Shown here in pieces: positions 24,000 through 34,702 of a stretch of DNA of 64,000 nucleotides. A model generated the notes under the pieces. That model saw only the letters and a list, made by a program, of their open reading frames with translations. It ran no database searches and was not told the origin of the DNA. The stretch is from Quercus robur (Eukaryota; Streptophyta; Magnoliopsida; Fagales; Fagaceae): positions 51,410,354-51,474,353 of the forward strand of contig NC_065536.1 in NCBI RefSeq assembly GCF_932294415.1, given 5' to 3'. Position 1 is the first letter of the stretch, and each line of letters opens with the position of its first letter. Made by a program: the position numbers and the translations under genes.

Positions 24000-26710
24000 G
24001 CATATGCTTCCTCACTTGTTTGCAGTGGCGGTGTTGCCCTATTAGTAGGTTCTACATGACTTGAAGATGTCCTATGTTCTTGGCTTTCCAAATTGTGTGC
24101 TGTTACATTTGGCTCTCTCACCTATAAATTTTAGGTCACAGCTTAGTAGCACATTATCAACAAGGGAAAAATAAAGAAAAAAAAATCTAACTATTACAAG
24201 CCTTACCTGTAGTTGTTTGCTAGCCTGAGTAGTGGGATTGCACCTTCTCTTGTTATGGCCTACTGTCCCACATTGGCAACATTTAACATGACCGATTCTC
24301 CTCTTCATCTTATATGGATTGTTTAGCTCACCAAGTTCCTTCTTTCTCTTCTTTTTAGGCCTTCCCCCTTGTCTTATTTTTTTAGGAGGGAGTATGGTTT
24401 CTCTGTCACTCCGTGGCCACAACTTAGGACCACTAATAGGGTATATACATGACCCATAAGTCTGGGTTAAGGACTCCATACTATAACAATGATGCACATA
24501 ATCTTCAATTGTGTGACCCATATATCCCAATGTAGCTATAGAATGTGCACAAGGAATCCCAATTAGGTCCCATGATCCACATGCGCATGTACACTACTTT
24601 ATGTCAACTACATACTTATCAGGCAATTTTGATACTTCAAACTTTGATTCATTGCTATCCCCACACCAAACTGGAACCCAATCTGTACTATTAATTTTTT
24701 TCGGTCTCTAACGTGTTCTAGATTCTAGGACATATAGGGCCATGATACCTTGTAATTTTCTCATTCTTCTTAATATAATAAGCCATCAGATGCAATCTAA
24801 TCTTCTCCAACATAGTAATTATTGATTTGTCCCTATTCTCTAATATTTGAGAACTAAAATTTTCACATCCATTGTTGGTTAGTGCATTACACCTGGGATA
24901 CCTTCTAAAAGCTGCTCTTGTCCAAAACCTAGGTTCCTTTCCTACCAACCATTCCCATGCCTTTATGTTTAATTTCTTGATCTTCCCCATTTCAAATTGA
25001 AACTCAAACATGTTAGTGGCCTTAGCAGCTGCCCATATACGATCTTTTAATAGCTTACTTTTATAATCTTTACTAAAATTATTATATAGATGTCGAAACA
25101 CAAAATCAATGGTCCACACCTGGCATGAGCTCATCAAACATTTGTGTTAATCCCTACAACAAAGACATAAAATACAAAATTATTGGATGTATTAGAATAC
25201 AATTAATTTGGTGTGAATTTATAACAAGGTATATCATCCAAATTTAAAGAATAAAATAAAATGAAAGTTTCATTCACCTTTTGTTGGTCAAACATGAAAA
25301 TCCACCCTTCATCCCTTAAACTTCTAATATCATCAAGCAACCTTTTCATGAACCATGTCCATGAGTCCTTTGTTTCTACCTCAACCACGACAAATGCAAT
25401 TGGGTAAACATAATTATTGCCATCCTTGCCAACTGCTATCAAGATCTATCTTGGATACTCACCCTTCAAATGACATCCATCAACACCAATGAAAGGCCTA
25501 CAAGCAGCTAAAAAGCCTTTCTTACAAGCATCCAAACATACATATAATCTCTCAAATTTTGGCTACAAGTGTGGTTGAGGTCTATTGGTAGAGATTAGTA
25601 TAGTACACCCAGAGTTGCTTCTTAACAATTCTTCACAGTAATCGCCCAACCGGGCATATTGTTCTGTAAAAGTTCCATGCACTAATTCTTTAGCCCTACC
25701 TGTTGCTCTAGATGCTTGATACCTACTAATATGAACCTTAAACTTATTTACAACTTGGTCTTTGATAACGGACATCTTCACATTTGGGTCACTCCTCACA
25801 TCATCCACCAGATGCTTCCTAAGCCAATTTGAAGATGCAAATCTATTCTTAAATCGCCTCCCACAATTATGTTCAGGATTCAATTTTTTCACTATCCAAG
25901 TATCTTCATCTTTCATCTTTCATCTTTCTATAATACAACTCAAAATGACATCTATCTGTGCATTTTACTCTTACCCTTACTTTGTCATTTTTTTTTAAAC
26001 TTTACTGGAACCCCTTTGAAAATAGAGTAGAGTTTGATAGCATCCATGACGTCCTTTTTGGTGGCAAACTGCATATCAAGTTCAAAGTGCACCTCAGAGA
26101 AGGATTCTGGTGGATGGTATTAAGGATACCTAGGCCTAGTTTCATCATCAAATGAACTAACCAGACTTGCAGATGTCTCTGACTCCCACTTATCTTCATC
26201 CCTATCAGCTCCAAATGCAACAAGTGCACTTGCACTAGGATTAACCCACTTGCATCAACCCATGTAGGATTAACACCTCTTGCATCAATCCCACTAGGAC
26301 CAACACCACTTGTACCAACCTCATCCTGATTAACATCGCTAGGATCAACCCCACTGCCACCAACCCTACTAGGACTAACCCCACATGCACTAGCCTTTCC
26401 CTTTCTCCCCTCTTTGAGTTTCACTTGCTTATCTTTTCTAAGACACAAGGTCTCATCAAGTAAGCCTTTTACTTTGGAGGCTATTTCACCACTGCTAATA
26501 TACTGTGCAAACATATCATTGTCGTCACTTTCACTGCATCCAAAATGACCTTATGAGCACTATCCTCTTCACTAACAACTCCATCTACTTTATCTCCCTC
26601 ATCAAGATTACCCCCCTCATTATCACCATCTTCCTCATCTCCTTCATTACCAATAGCATTCTCATAATCATCTAAAAACATAACGTACACTTCCACTTCA
26701 TTATAACCCC
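24000..26710 (-). pseudogene. MULE (MuDR) transposase, core and C-terminal part, broken
   Basis: Minus-strand fragments in the order of a MuDR transposase. First comes an acidic linker (26481-26710), then a basic DNA-binding region (CGRRFKNRFASSNWLRKHLV). The DDE core has RPFIGVDGCHLKGEYP and GKDGNNYVYPIAFVVVEVE, and the later core block has FSKDYKSKLLKDRIWAAAK. A SWIM zinc finger (CTCACGSWDLIGIPCAHSIA) and a CCHC knuckle (CCQCGTVGHNKRRC) follow. Stops interrupt it, for example TAG at 25446-25448 after GEYPR and another just before the SWIM finger; a frameshift lies near 25095. The aspartate motif reads FMFDQQK. It is a dead element. Its N-terminal part lies beyond an inserted Harbinger element, at 34703-35006. 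Confidence 0.85.
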
Positions 26711-26832
26711 TAAAAGCATTAGCATTGGTGAATGCTAATGCCAAATCTAAAGGAAATTTAGCATTTTTAACCCCAAAACCATTTGCATCAGAGAATGGTA
26801 AACAGCACTATTGCAAAAATTTTTACAATAGT

Positions 26833-26870
26833 GCTACAGTGCAATTCTAAACATAGAATTGCACTGTAGC
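26833..26870. repeat. Subterminal hairpin of the Harbinger element
   Basis: gctacagtgcaattct and agaattgcactgtagc are exact reverse complements around six bases, and a weaker stem continues outward on both sides to roughly 26810-26895. It lies about 120 bp inside the left end. Subterminal palindromes often bind transposase or ORF1 protein; that role here is an inference. Confidence 0.7.
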
Positions 26871-26999
26871 AAGTATTGTATCAAAAATAATATATTTTAT
26901 GATGTTTTCCCCCTAAAACTTCTCTCTCATCAATACATTCTACACAGGCTCTTCTCTCTTTATTCCTTCTCTGTTTCTCATCTGCTCTCTCATCTCTGA

Positions 27000-27245
27000 A
27001 GCTTCATCTCCGAAATTTCTATGTGACCATCTCCGAAATTTCTGACCCATCTCCATCTCCGAAATTTCTCACCCAATTCACCCTCACCCATCTCCATCAC
27101 TAAAGCTTCACCCTCACCCATTCACCAATTCACCCTCACCCATCTCCATCGCTGAAGCTTCACCTTCACCCATTCACCAATTCACCCTCACCGATTCACC
27201 CTCACCCTCACCCATCTTAACTGATTCACCCTCGCCCATTCTCAA
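27000..27245. repeat. Cysteine-free CT-rich minisatellite upstream of ORF1
   Basis: Units made of cccatctccatc, gaagcttcaccctcaccc and attcaccaattcaccctc recur several times with variable spacing. It lies in the likely leader of the Harbinger ORF1 transcript. The repeats are in DNA outside any recognised frame. Confidence 0.65.
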
Positions 27246-27972
27246 GGGTTTTTGGGTTTGGGTTCAGATTTTGCAAAAACGAAGCTCCGTTGGTGTTGGG
27301 GGATTCAGCTCCGTTGGTGTTGGTGCTGACTGTAAGGTGGGTTTTGATCAATGTATTAGAGTTTTTGTGTTTGTGTTTCTTTTCTCTCTCTGCAAGAAAA
27401 AGAGGGATTCAGCTTGTGTTTGTGTTTGGGTTTTGATAAAAGAATTGTTGTTGATGTTTGTAGAGTTTTTGTTGTTGATTTAGCATCTTCGAGACCGTAA
27501 GCTCGAGTTCATCTTCAGAAAGTTTGCTCAGGTTCATCGTCAATTACTAGTAAGTATCTCTCTCTATCTATTTCTCTCCCTTCTCTCTTTTCTCTTTGTT
27601 TATGTACCCCTCTGTAAAACCGTTCTTTGATAAGCTTTTTTTTTTTTCCTCACAAATCATTCAACAACTCCTCCTTTCTACCAAAATCCCAATTTTATTA
27701 GATAATAGGTGTTCTTGTATTCTATTAATATTTGGCTGTGTACAGGGCTAGTATTTCTGTAACAAAAAATTACTGTAGTATAGTTGAAATATGTTGATTA
27801 GGAGTTGTCAATATATATTGTTTTGATTAGGAGTTGTCAACATATATTGTAGGATGTTGCTATATGTGAGAAGTTGTCACCAAAATATTATGATTAGCTT
27901 ATACTGATTGTAAAGATACAAATAAGAATTGACTTCATACACTAACTATTTTAAGTTCCCTATTTAAAAGGG

Positions 27973-28974
27973 ATGGTTAGGCAAGAAGACTATGACCAAT
28001 ATGGTAATTTCTTACAAGCTGATTCTGATTTTATGGAACCATTTTTAAGTGGGTCTCAAAATCCTTCAATGCCCATCCAGTCTTTACCGGAAGTTGAAAT
28101 TGTCACCTCTAAACGTGGTGGCAACTTCAGTGTAGATGAGGACCTCCTCCTCATCGCTGCATGGCTTAACATTGGCATGAATGCTGTGCATGGTACTGAA
28201 CAAAACGGTGACAAATTTTGGACGAAAATCTGGGAATTTTTTTGCACGAACAATACTTACGAAACCACACATTCTAGTACCTCCCTATCAAGTCAATGGG
28301 GAAATATTAATAGGGAGACAAGTAGGTTTGCTGGGTTCATGGCTAAAGTTGAAGCTCGAAATAAAAGCGGTACAACTAACGAGGACAAGGTATAAATTAT
28401 ATTGCAATGGTGTCACAATATTAATTTGCTTTAAAGTTTCAAGACTCTAATTATTTTATTTTAAAAAAAAAAACTTTAGTTGAAAGAGGCAAAGGAACTA
28501 TATAAAGCTACACCAAATCCAACATCCGGCAAATACATGGCTTTTGCTTATGAACATTGTTGGGTTATGTTGAAGAACCAACCAAAGTGGAGTATGCCTA
28601 AGGAAAGATCAAAAAGGCTCCCTCAAACTCCAAGTTCAATCGATCAAGTTGATAGTAATGATGATGACACAGTGGTACTAGAGAGACCAATTGGTAGAAA
28701 AGCCGAAAAGGCTAAGCGAAAGAGGATAGATGGTGATAAGGGTTTCGATGATTATTTAGCGAAAACATTGCAGTATATTCAAGCATCACATGAACAAGAC
28801 CAAGAGGCTCTTCGCATCAAAGCAGAAAAGCTTCGTCTTAAAACTATTAGGGAGGAGGGAAGAATAATAACCATGGATACAAGTGGCATGAATGACAAAG
28901 AAAGACTTTATTTTGAAAATCTCAAGGATCAAATCCTTGCAAGACAAGTTGGAGTTGACCCAAGGAACATGTAG
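27973..28974 (+). CDS. Harbinger ORF1, SANT/trihelix-type DNA-binding protein
   Basis: Apparently intact 303-aa protein from two exons, 27973-28389 and 28480-28974, with a short GT-AG intron in phase 0. The N-terminal half holds the SANT/trihelix-type fold: GGNFSVDEDLLLIAAWLNIG, then FWTKIWEFF and SLSSQWGNINRE. The C-terminal half is basic and helical, with a KAEKAKRKR patch and a likely coiled coil (HEQDQEALRIKAEKLRLKTI), as in the NAM-associated C-terminal domain. In PIF/Harbinger elements the ORF1 product is needed beside the transposase for nuclear import and binding to the element ends. Host homologues are often misnamed glutathione S-transferase T3-like. No stop or frameshift interrupts it, unlike the transposase of the same element. 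Confidence 0.82.
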
Positions 28975-28979
28975 ATGTC

Positions 28980-30140
28980 TTGTTGTAACCTTATTTTGGT
29001 AGTAAATTATTTTAGGGTTGGGTTTGGCATATGTAGATGCCATTTTGTAAGTAACCTTATTTTGGTAGTGACTTATTTTAAGCGTAGGTTTGGAACATGT
29101 AGGTGATGTATTGGTCCAACTTGATCAATTGGCAGTAGATTGTGCCACTTATGTAATCACATCATTTTTGTTTATATGAAAAACTTATGTATTTTCTATG
29201 TTTGATATCATATCTTCTACCAATTTGTTGTTCCAACTTTAAGTTTGTTTTCAGTTTTATACTTCTGTTTAATTTTTTCTAATAGTTATTTGCCTGCTGG
29301 TATCTGTTTTAAGTCTGTTTAATTCTGTTTTAAGGGTGTTTCTTTGGCTGTTTATGATAGTTAAGTTTGCTAGCTGTTTATGTGGCTGTTTTATTGTTGT
29401 TTGTGTGGCTGTTTGGTGAGATTTAGTAGCCTAGGAAACATTACACAGTGAATTTAGGAATGATTAAAAAATTTAGCTGAAACGTGTTGGGGGTGATGAA
29501 AATATTGTGCAAGTATTTGTTTTTCTACAGCCCCTACAACCATTATATCCATATTTACATATTCAAATTTCTTGCATGAATCATATTTGATATTTCTATC
29601 TATCTATCTATGTAACTTCGCATCTATATTTACAAAATTAGATGTCATCTTTCATCCATCAAAAATTGTAATCAGCATTTTAATTTTGTTTACAAAGACA
29701 ACCCAAACTAGCTTATTTGAAAAAGTGCCCATTTGAGCTTCTCTAAACTTTGTCCTGCATCACAAAAAATTAATATTATATCTGAGTTCACAAGCAGATT
29801 TCTATTGTTTTCCATCATTCCTATGGTCATCATTCAGAGATCAAAATACATGCACATCTGAAGAATTTCTAGCCATCCATATAAATCTGTTTTGAGCTAA
29901 ATTTGTATATTATTCACTCATACATCTTTATGATTCAGTGTCACCAAAAATATGACACTGACACTTAAAATTCCTGAGTATTTTAAAACATCAATTGTTG
30001 ACTGCAATTTAAATAATATGAAACTAGTGATTGATCTGGAGGCCTAAAAAGGAATTGCAAAACAGAGTTCAATATCTTTCACCATTATCTTTTTCAGTTT
30101 CCAAGGATTGGAATGTGATTAAAATAAGGTTACTCTTTCA
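28980..30140. other. Harbinger spacer and inserted DNA, no gene seen
   Basis: The first part (28980-29420) follows ORF1 and contains repeated words: gtaaccttattttggtagt occurs near 28985 and 29050, and variants of ggctgttt(a/t)tgtggctgtt occur near 29345-29415. The latter also occur at 32120-32370, just before the transposase. That suggests the spacer was once continuous and that roughly 29450-32100 was inserted or rearranged later. The part next to 30142 would be the 3' UTR of the captured host exon. Confidence 0.4.
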
Positions 30141-30141
30141 T

Positions 30142-30321
30142 TTAATTACTAATTGAAAAGGCAGCCTTCAACCTTTCACAAAGATGTGGCAGCATCTTGA
30201 TGCCGTCCTGGGTTGATTGATCCACACAGGACTCCAAATCATTTAGTGCACCGGGTTTGTTCTGTTGCTTAGCTGTCTCATACTTATCTTGGCAAACCAT
30301 CAGCGATCTATTCAATTTTTC
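30142..30321 (-). pseudogene. Last exon of a FAM136A/DUF842-type gene, captured in the Harbinger
   Basis: The minus-strand frame EKLNRSLMVCQDKYETAKQQ through NDLESCVDQSTQDGIKMLPH and LCERLKAAFSISN-stop matches the C-terminal half of eukaryotic DUF842 proteins (human FAM136A family). It includes the conserved pair of cysteines spaced as C..DK...C. The exon starts after a proper AG acceptor (30322-30323), so it was copied with its intron rather than from mRNA. The upstream exons, which should encode the CAYECFDR-type motif, are not found to the right. The exon itself is open and ends in a normal stop. It lies inside a transposon, so I call it a gene fragment. FAM136A is an intermembrane-space mitochondrial protein in animals; the plant role is not known to me. 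Confidence 0.75.
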
Positions 30322-31160
30322 CTGCATCCAATAAAATAATATTTGAATAATCTTTATTAGTATTGAGAAATTTCTTCAGCAATGGCTAGGAAAAGAAAAA
30401 TATTTTGTAAACTTAAATACATATAATGACTTAGCGGGCATGCTCATGCCCACACACAAAAACACATACTTATACTCATACATAAAACTTCAGCTTAATA
30501 AGTTCTAATGATGCCGTAAAATCACCAGTGAGCTACACGATCCACACTCGCTGAAACTAACAACCTGCAAGAAGAAAGAAGTGATCTCGCCAAGGGCACC
30601 AGTGTGGTGTTGGCCAAATACCCTCCGATGGTCAAGTTAGAATTGTTCTCAACTCTAGAGTGCTAGAGAGGGTAAATTATGCGTACCTTGATTTGTGAGG
30701 GTATTGGGACTTTTATAGTAGTAGGAGGTTGGCGATCTATTCAATTTTTCCTGCATCCAATAAAATAATATTTGAATAATCTTTATTAGTATTGAGAAAT
30801 TTCTTCAGCAATGGCCAGGAAAAGAAAAATATTTTGTAAACTTAAATACATATAATGACTTAGCGGGCATGCTCATGCCCACACACAAAAACACATACTT
30901 ATACTCATACATAAAACTTCAGCTTAATAAGTTCTAATGATGCCGTAAAATCACTAGTGAGCTACACGATCCACACTCGCTGAAACTAACAACCTGCAAG
31001 AAGAAAGAAGTGATCTCGCCAAGGGCACCAGTGTGGTGTTGGCCAAATACCCTCCGATGGTCAAGTTAGAATTGTTCTCAACTCTAGAGTGCTAGAGAGG
31101 GTAAATTATGCGTACCTTGATTTGTGAGGGTATTGGGGCTTTTATAGTAGTAGGAGGTTG
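30303..31160. repeat. Young tandem duplication, two 429-bp units
   Basis: Units 30303-30731 and 30732-31160 differ at only about three positions that I could see (for example ggctagg against ggccagg). Each starts with the first 19 bases of the captured FAM136A-type exon and runs through intron sequence into LTR-like DNA ending gtaggaggttg. The near identity says the duplication is recent compared with the decay of the transposase next to it, or was corrected by gene conversion. It could also be an assembly artefact. Confidence 0.85.
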
Positions 31161-31440
31161 GCCTCTCTTCCTTGACCTAGAAGTCTTTTCCTTATAGGAC
31201 TCTACTTGAGCAATCCCAAACGTGATGGGCAAACATTTCCTTGTAAAGTGGGTTTTTCATTAAACGCGTATCTTCTAGAATTACCCTTGCACTAGTATTA
31301 CGATCTCCTTTAGGATTCTTTCGGATTTCAAACGCGCGCCACAAGTATTTTAAGTTATGCCAGGCCCTGGGCTCTCCCTTATTGTCAGCCCATGGGCTCG
31401 GATCCGTCAGGCCCAACGTCATGCTATTTTTTACCCCTTC
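30430..31440 (-). mobile_element. LTR-like sequence within the captured intron (fossil)
   Basis: On the minus strand this region carries a TATA-like ctataaaag motif (twice, because of the tandem duplication), GC-richer text such as atggtcaagttagaattgtt on the plus strand, and a promoter-like right part (31161-31440). This resembles a retrotransposon LTR lying antisense to the Harbinger genes. No TG...CA ends with target duplication could be fixed and no coding part is present, so name, ends and age remain uncertain. Confidence 0.35.
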
Positions 31441-32436
31441 AAGTTCAAAAGGGAAAATTAGCAAGGCACACAAATGTTTACAATATATTTTAGAACATTC
31501 CCAAGAAGAAACACCAAATAGCTTAATTATTGTTTGTCTCACACTCGCTTGTAGAATATCTTAAAATGTCTTGGGACAAACTGAATTCTATCCAACAATT
31601 TTTTTTGATAAATAAATTCTATCCAACTATTAACAACTTTCTTTCCATTTCCATGCTTATAGTATTCTTGAACAGTAGTTCAATTTTGAGATTAATATCA
31701 ACAACTCTAGAAGGTAGATGTGATTACATCTTTGTTGTAAAAGGAACCATTAGGCAAGCAAACTAAGACCTCTTATCAATTAACATTCCCTGAAATAGAT
31801 TCCAAGGGTGCGAGACCATTAATACTGCCAGGTTTAAATATGGTGCAACCACTCAATGTCAGGAATTTGCAATGGAGGTAGTACCTATCCATTGTCACCT
31901 GGAGGTAGTACCTATCCATTGCAATTAAGTGGTTCACATAGGTGTCCCTTCCTTAATCCAAAATAAGTGATTATGCTGATTTTCTAATATAATGACCAAT
32001 TTGCTTGTTAATTTTAAACAAAGGTTAATAAGAAATAGATAGATAGAAAATTTGTTCTGCTTGAGTAAATTCAAGCGTATGGAACACTAAGATTGTCCAC
32101 AAAAAGGTGAACAAGAAGTTACTCGTGGCTGTTTAGGTGGCTGTCCACAAAAAGGTAAATTCAAGTGTTTAATGTGGCTGTTTTATGTCTATTTCAGTGG
32201 CAGAATTTGTCAAAATCTGTTATGGGGCTGTTTTAAGTATGTTTTAAGCTATTTAAGTGTGTGTAATTTTTCTTGAAGTTTGTCTATGTGGCTGTTTTAT
32301 GTCTGTTTCAGTGGCAGAATTAGTCAAAATCTGTTATGGGGCTGTTTTAAGTATGTTTTAAGCTATTTAAGTGAGATAATTTCCTGTTCAATAATAATGA
32401 TAAATTCCTAACACTGTTGTCTTCAAGGTTGTCTCT
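31441..32436. other. Harbinger spacer with short duplications, no gene seen
   Basis: AT-rich sequence up to the transposase start. ggaggtagtacctatccatt occurs twice, near 31874 and 31902. A larger direct repeat at 32174-32375 is listed separately. The open frames here have no recognisable domain. Confidence 0.45.
32174..32375. repeat. Direct repeat, period 114 bp
   Basis: The block starting gtggctgttttatgtct recurs at 32174 and 32288, and both copies run on through cagtggcagaatt and tgttatggggctgttttaag. The words match those of 29345-29415, on the other side of the captured gene fragment. Confidence 0.75.
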
Positions 32437-33677
32437 ATGGGTCGCTTTCTTTTTAAAAAGTTGCTTTTTGACGACTCAGACGAGGATGAGATAATGAGGT
32501 GAGTTCTTAAGGGTTCAACTAAACAACGTAAACGTCGTCGGTGTATCGAACTTGATCGTTTGGCAGGTCATAAAAGACTTCTTGACTACTTTTCCGACAC
32601 ACTAGTGTATCCTCCTAATTTATTTCGGAGGAGATTTCAGATGAGTCGGAATCTTTTTCTCCGTATTCAGCATGAGGTAGAGGCATATGAATCTTACTTT
32701 ATCCAAAAAAGAGATAATGCCCAAAAATGAGGTTTATCTTCTCTTCAAAAGATAACAGTTGCACTTAGGATGCTTGCGTATGGAGTTACAGCTGATTTTA
32801 TGGATGAGTATGTGTGGATTGGAGTATCCACTGCAATGAAAAGTCTGAAAAAATTTTGTTAAAGCGGTGGTTGATATTTTCTCCAAGGAATACTTGAGGT
32901 CCCCAAACAACGAAGACATTGCTAGACTTTTAGCCAATGGGGAAAGACGTGGATTTCCAGGGATGCTAGAGAGCATTGATTGCATGCATTGGAAATGGAA
33001 AAATTGTCCGGTTGCATGGAAAGGTCAGTACTCTGGTCACATTCGTGAGCCAACCATTGTTTTGGAAGCAGTAGCATCATTTGATCTTTGGATATGGCAT
33101 GCATTTTTTGGGTTACTTGGATCAAATAATGACATTAATGTATTAGAACGGTCTCCTATATTTTCTGAGCTCGAACAAGGACGTGCTCCTGCAGTTAATT
33201 ACTCAATCAATGGTCATGAGTATACAATGGGATACTACCTTGCCGATGGCATATATCCAAAGTGGTCAACATTCGTTAAAACAATTCCATTTCCACAAGG
33301 ACACAAAAACAAATTATTTGCAAAAGCCTAAGAGGCGAATAGGAAGGATGTAGAGCGTGCATTTGGAGTGCTTCAAGCAAGATTTGTAATTGTGCGTGGA
33401 CCTGCAAGATTTTTCCATAGTGAAATGCTTCAAGACATCATGAAAGCGTGTAATTCTTCATAACATGATCATTGAGGATGAACGAGATGTAAATGAAGTG
33501 GTGGAATTAGATTATGAGTAAATTAATGACAATCCTACTATACAACTGTCACAGGAGAACACAAATACATTTACGGAGTTCATTGAAACCCATCAATGTA
33601 TTCAAGACCATAAAAATCATTTTCAACTCCAATCAGACCTCATTGAGCATTTATGGCAATTACAAGGGGAGTTGTAG
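32437..33677 (+). pseudogene. PIF/Harbinger DDE transposase, decayed
   Basis: This is an ALP1/HARBI1-type nuclease transposase. The start MGRFLFKKLLFDDSDEDEIM, the N-terminal block FRRRFQMSRNLFLRIQHEVE, the first catalytic aspartate in ESIDCMHWKW, the second in LGSNNDINVLERSP and the glutamate in DVERAFGVLQARF are all visible. The C-terminus ends LIEHLWQLQGEL. In-frame stops occur at 32500-32502 and 32728-32730, in the KA-stop-EANRKDVE stretch near 33329, and at 33519-33521; small frameshifts lie near 32860 and 33450. So the gene is full length but dead. Several of the stops fit C-to-T change at a CGA or CAA codon. Confidence 0.88.
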
Positions 33678-33940
33678 GAATTTAGTAAGTGTGTGAGTTA
33701 TGCGTGTGGTGTTTTATTGTAATTTGATATATGTACGAATCTTCTAAAGACAACATTGATAGTTATGTATGTGGATTGCATCTATATATATGTATGTGGA
33801 TTTTTGGCAGGTTGCATGTATATATATGTATGTGGATTTAGGTTGAGTATATTGATATTAAGCAGGTTGCATATGTATATATATATGTATGTGGATTTTT
33901 TAAGTTGGCAGGTTGAGTACATTGATATTTGGCAGGTTGC

Positions 33941-33976
<36 letters not shown>

Positions 33977-34699
33977 GTATGTGGATTTTTAAAATTAGCA
34001 AGTTTGAGTAAATTGATATTTGGCAAGTTCTTTCTATAAAGAAAAATTGGCAGGTTCTATATGTGTGTGTGTGGATCATTAAAGTTGGCAGGTTGAATTT
34101 GACAGGTTCTATATGTGTGTGTGTGGATCAGAAAAATTGGCAGGTTCTATATGTATGTGTATGTATTTGGCAAGTTGTTTGGAATAGTTGTTGAATTTGA
34201 CAAAAAAAAAAAAAAAAGTTTGTTGGAAAGAAATGATAAAGGCCAGGTAAAGATATTTGACAGGTTCTTTAAAAAAAAAAAAAAAAAAAAAAATTGGTAG
34301 GTTGTTTGGAATAGATGTTGAATTTGACAAAAAAATAAATAAAAAAAGTTTGCTGGAAAGAAATTATATAAAGGCCAAGAAAGAAATGTGACCGCTAGAA
34401 TCAAAATCTCAGAATTATACTGTTGAAAAAAATTGGCTGTTGGAACTTGGAAAGCTGAGGAAAGAAATTGACAGTTGGAAAGAAGTGTGACTGTTGGAAA
34501 CTTGGAATCACGCCAAAATCTGAAAAAAAAAAAATTGACAGTTGAAATAAATAATAAAGAAAGTTTAAAAAAAATAATATTTTAATAAAAATAGAAGTTT
34601 GGGATGTAGAGGTATTGTAAAATAGTATGGTATAAATGATAAAGTGATTTTTAGAATAGTAAAATAGAGTAGCATTGCAATTTTCCAATGCTAATGCCC
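33678..34699. repeat. Harbinger 3' spacer with minisatellite and AT repeats
   Basis: From about 33770 to 34160, units of ggcaggtt(g/c) followed by tatatatgtatgtggattt or tatgtgtgtgtgtggatca recur about seven times with variable AT and GT runs. From 34166 to 34385 a segment starting gtttggaatag(t/a)tgttga occurs twice, period about 139. The rest, up to the right inverted end at 34685-34699, is AT-rich. No gene is seen; long frames here are made of the simple repeats. Confidence 0.65.
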
Positions 34700-34702
34700 T
34701 AA

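Larger units (their letters stand above)
26714..34699 (+). mobile_element. PIF/Harbinger transposon inserted in the MULE
   Basis: A 7986-bp element with inverted ends: left aagcattagcattgg and, reverse-complemented, right gggcattagcattgg (13 of 15 match). It is flanked by the 3-bp target TAA (26711-26713 and 34700-34702), as in the PIF/Harbinger superfamily. It carries the two expected genes on the plus strand: a SANT/trihelix-type ORF1 (27973-28974) and a DDE transposase (32437-33677). Between them lie a host gene fragment and other inserted sequence. Removing the element and one TAA joins the MULE frame as KCIR-GYNEVEVYV, which fixes the boundaries. The transposase is decayed, so the element cannot move by itself. 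Confidence 0.88.

Noticed and set aside
30142-30321. A live FAM136A-type gene.
   Set aside because: Only the last exon is found, and it sits inside a transposon between that element's own two genes.
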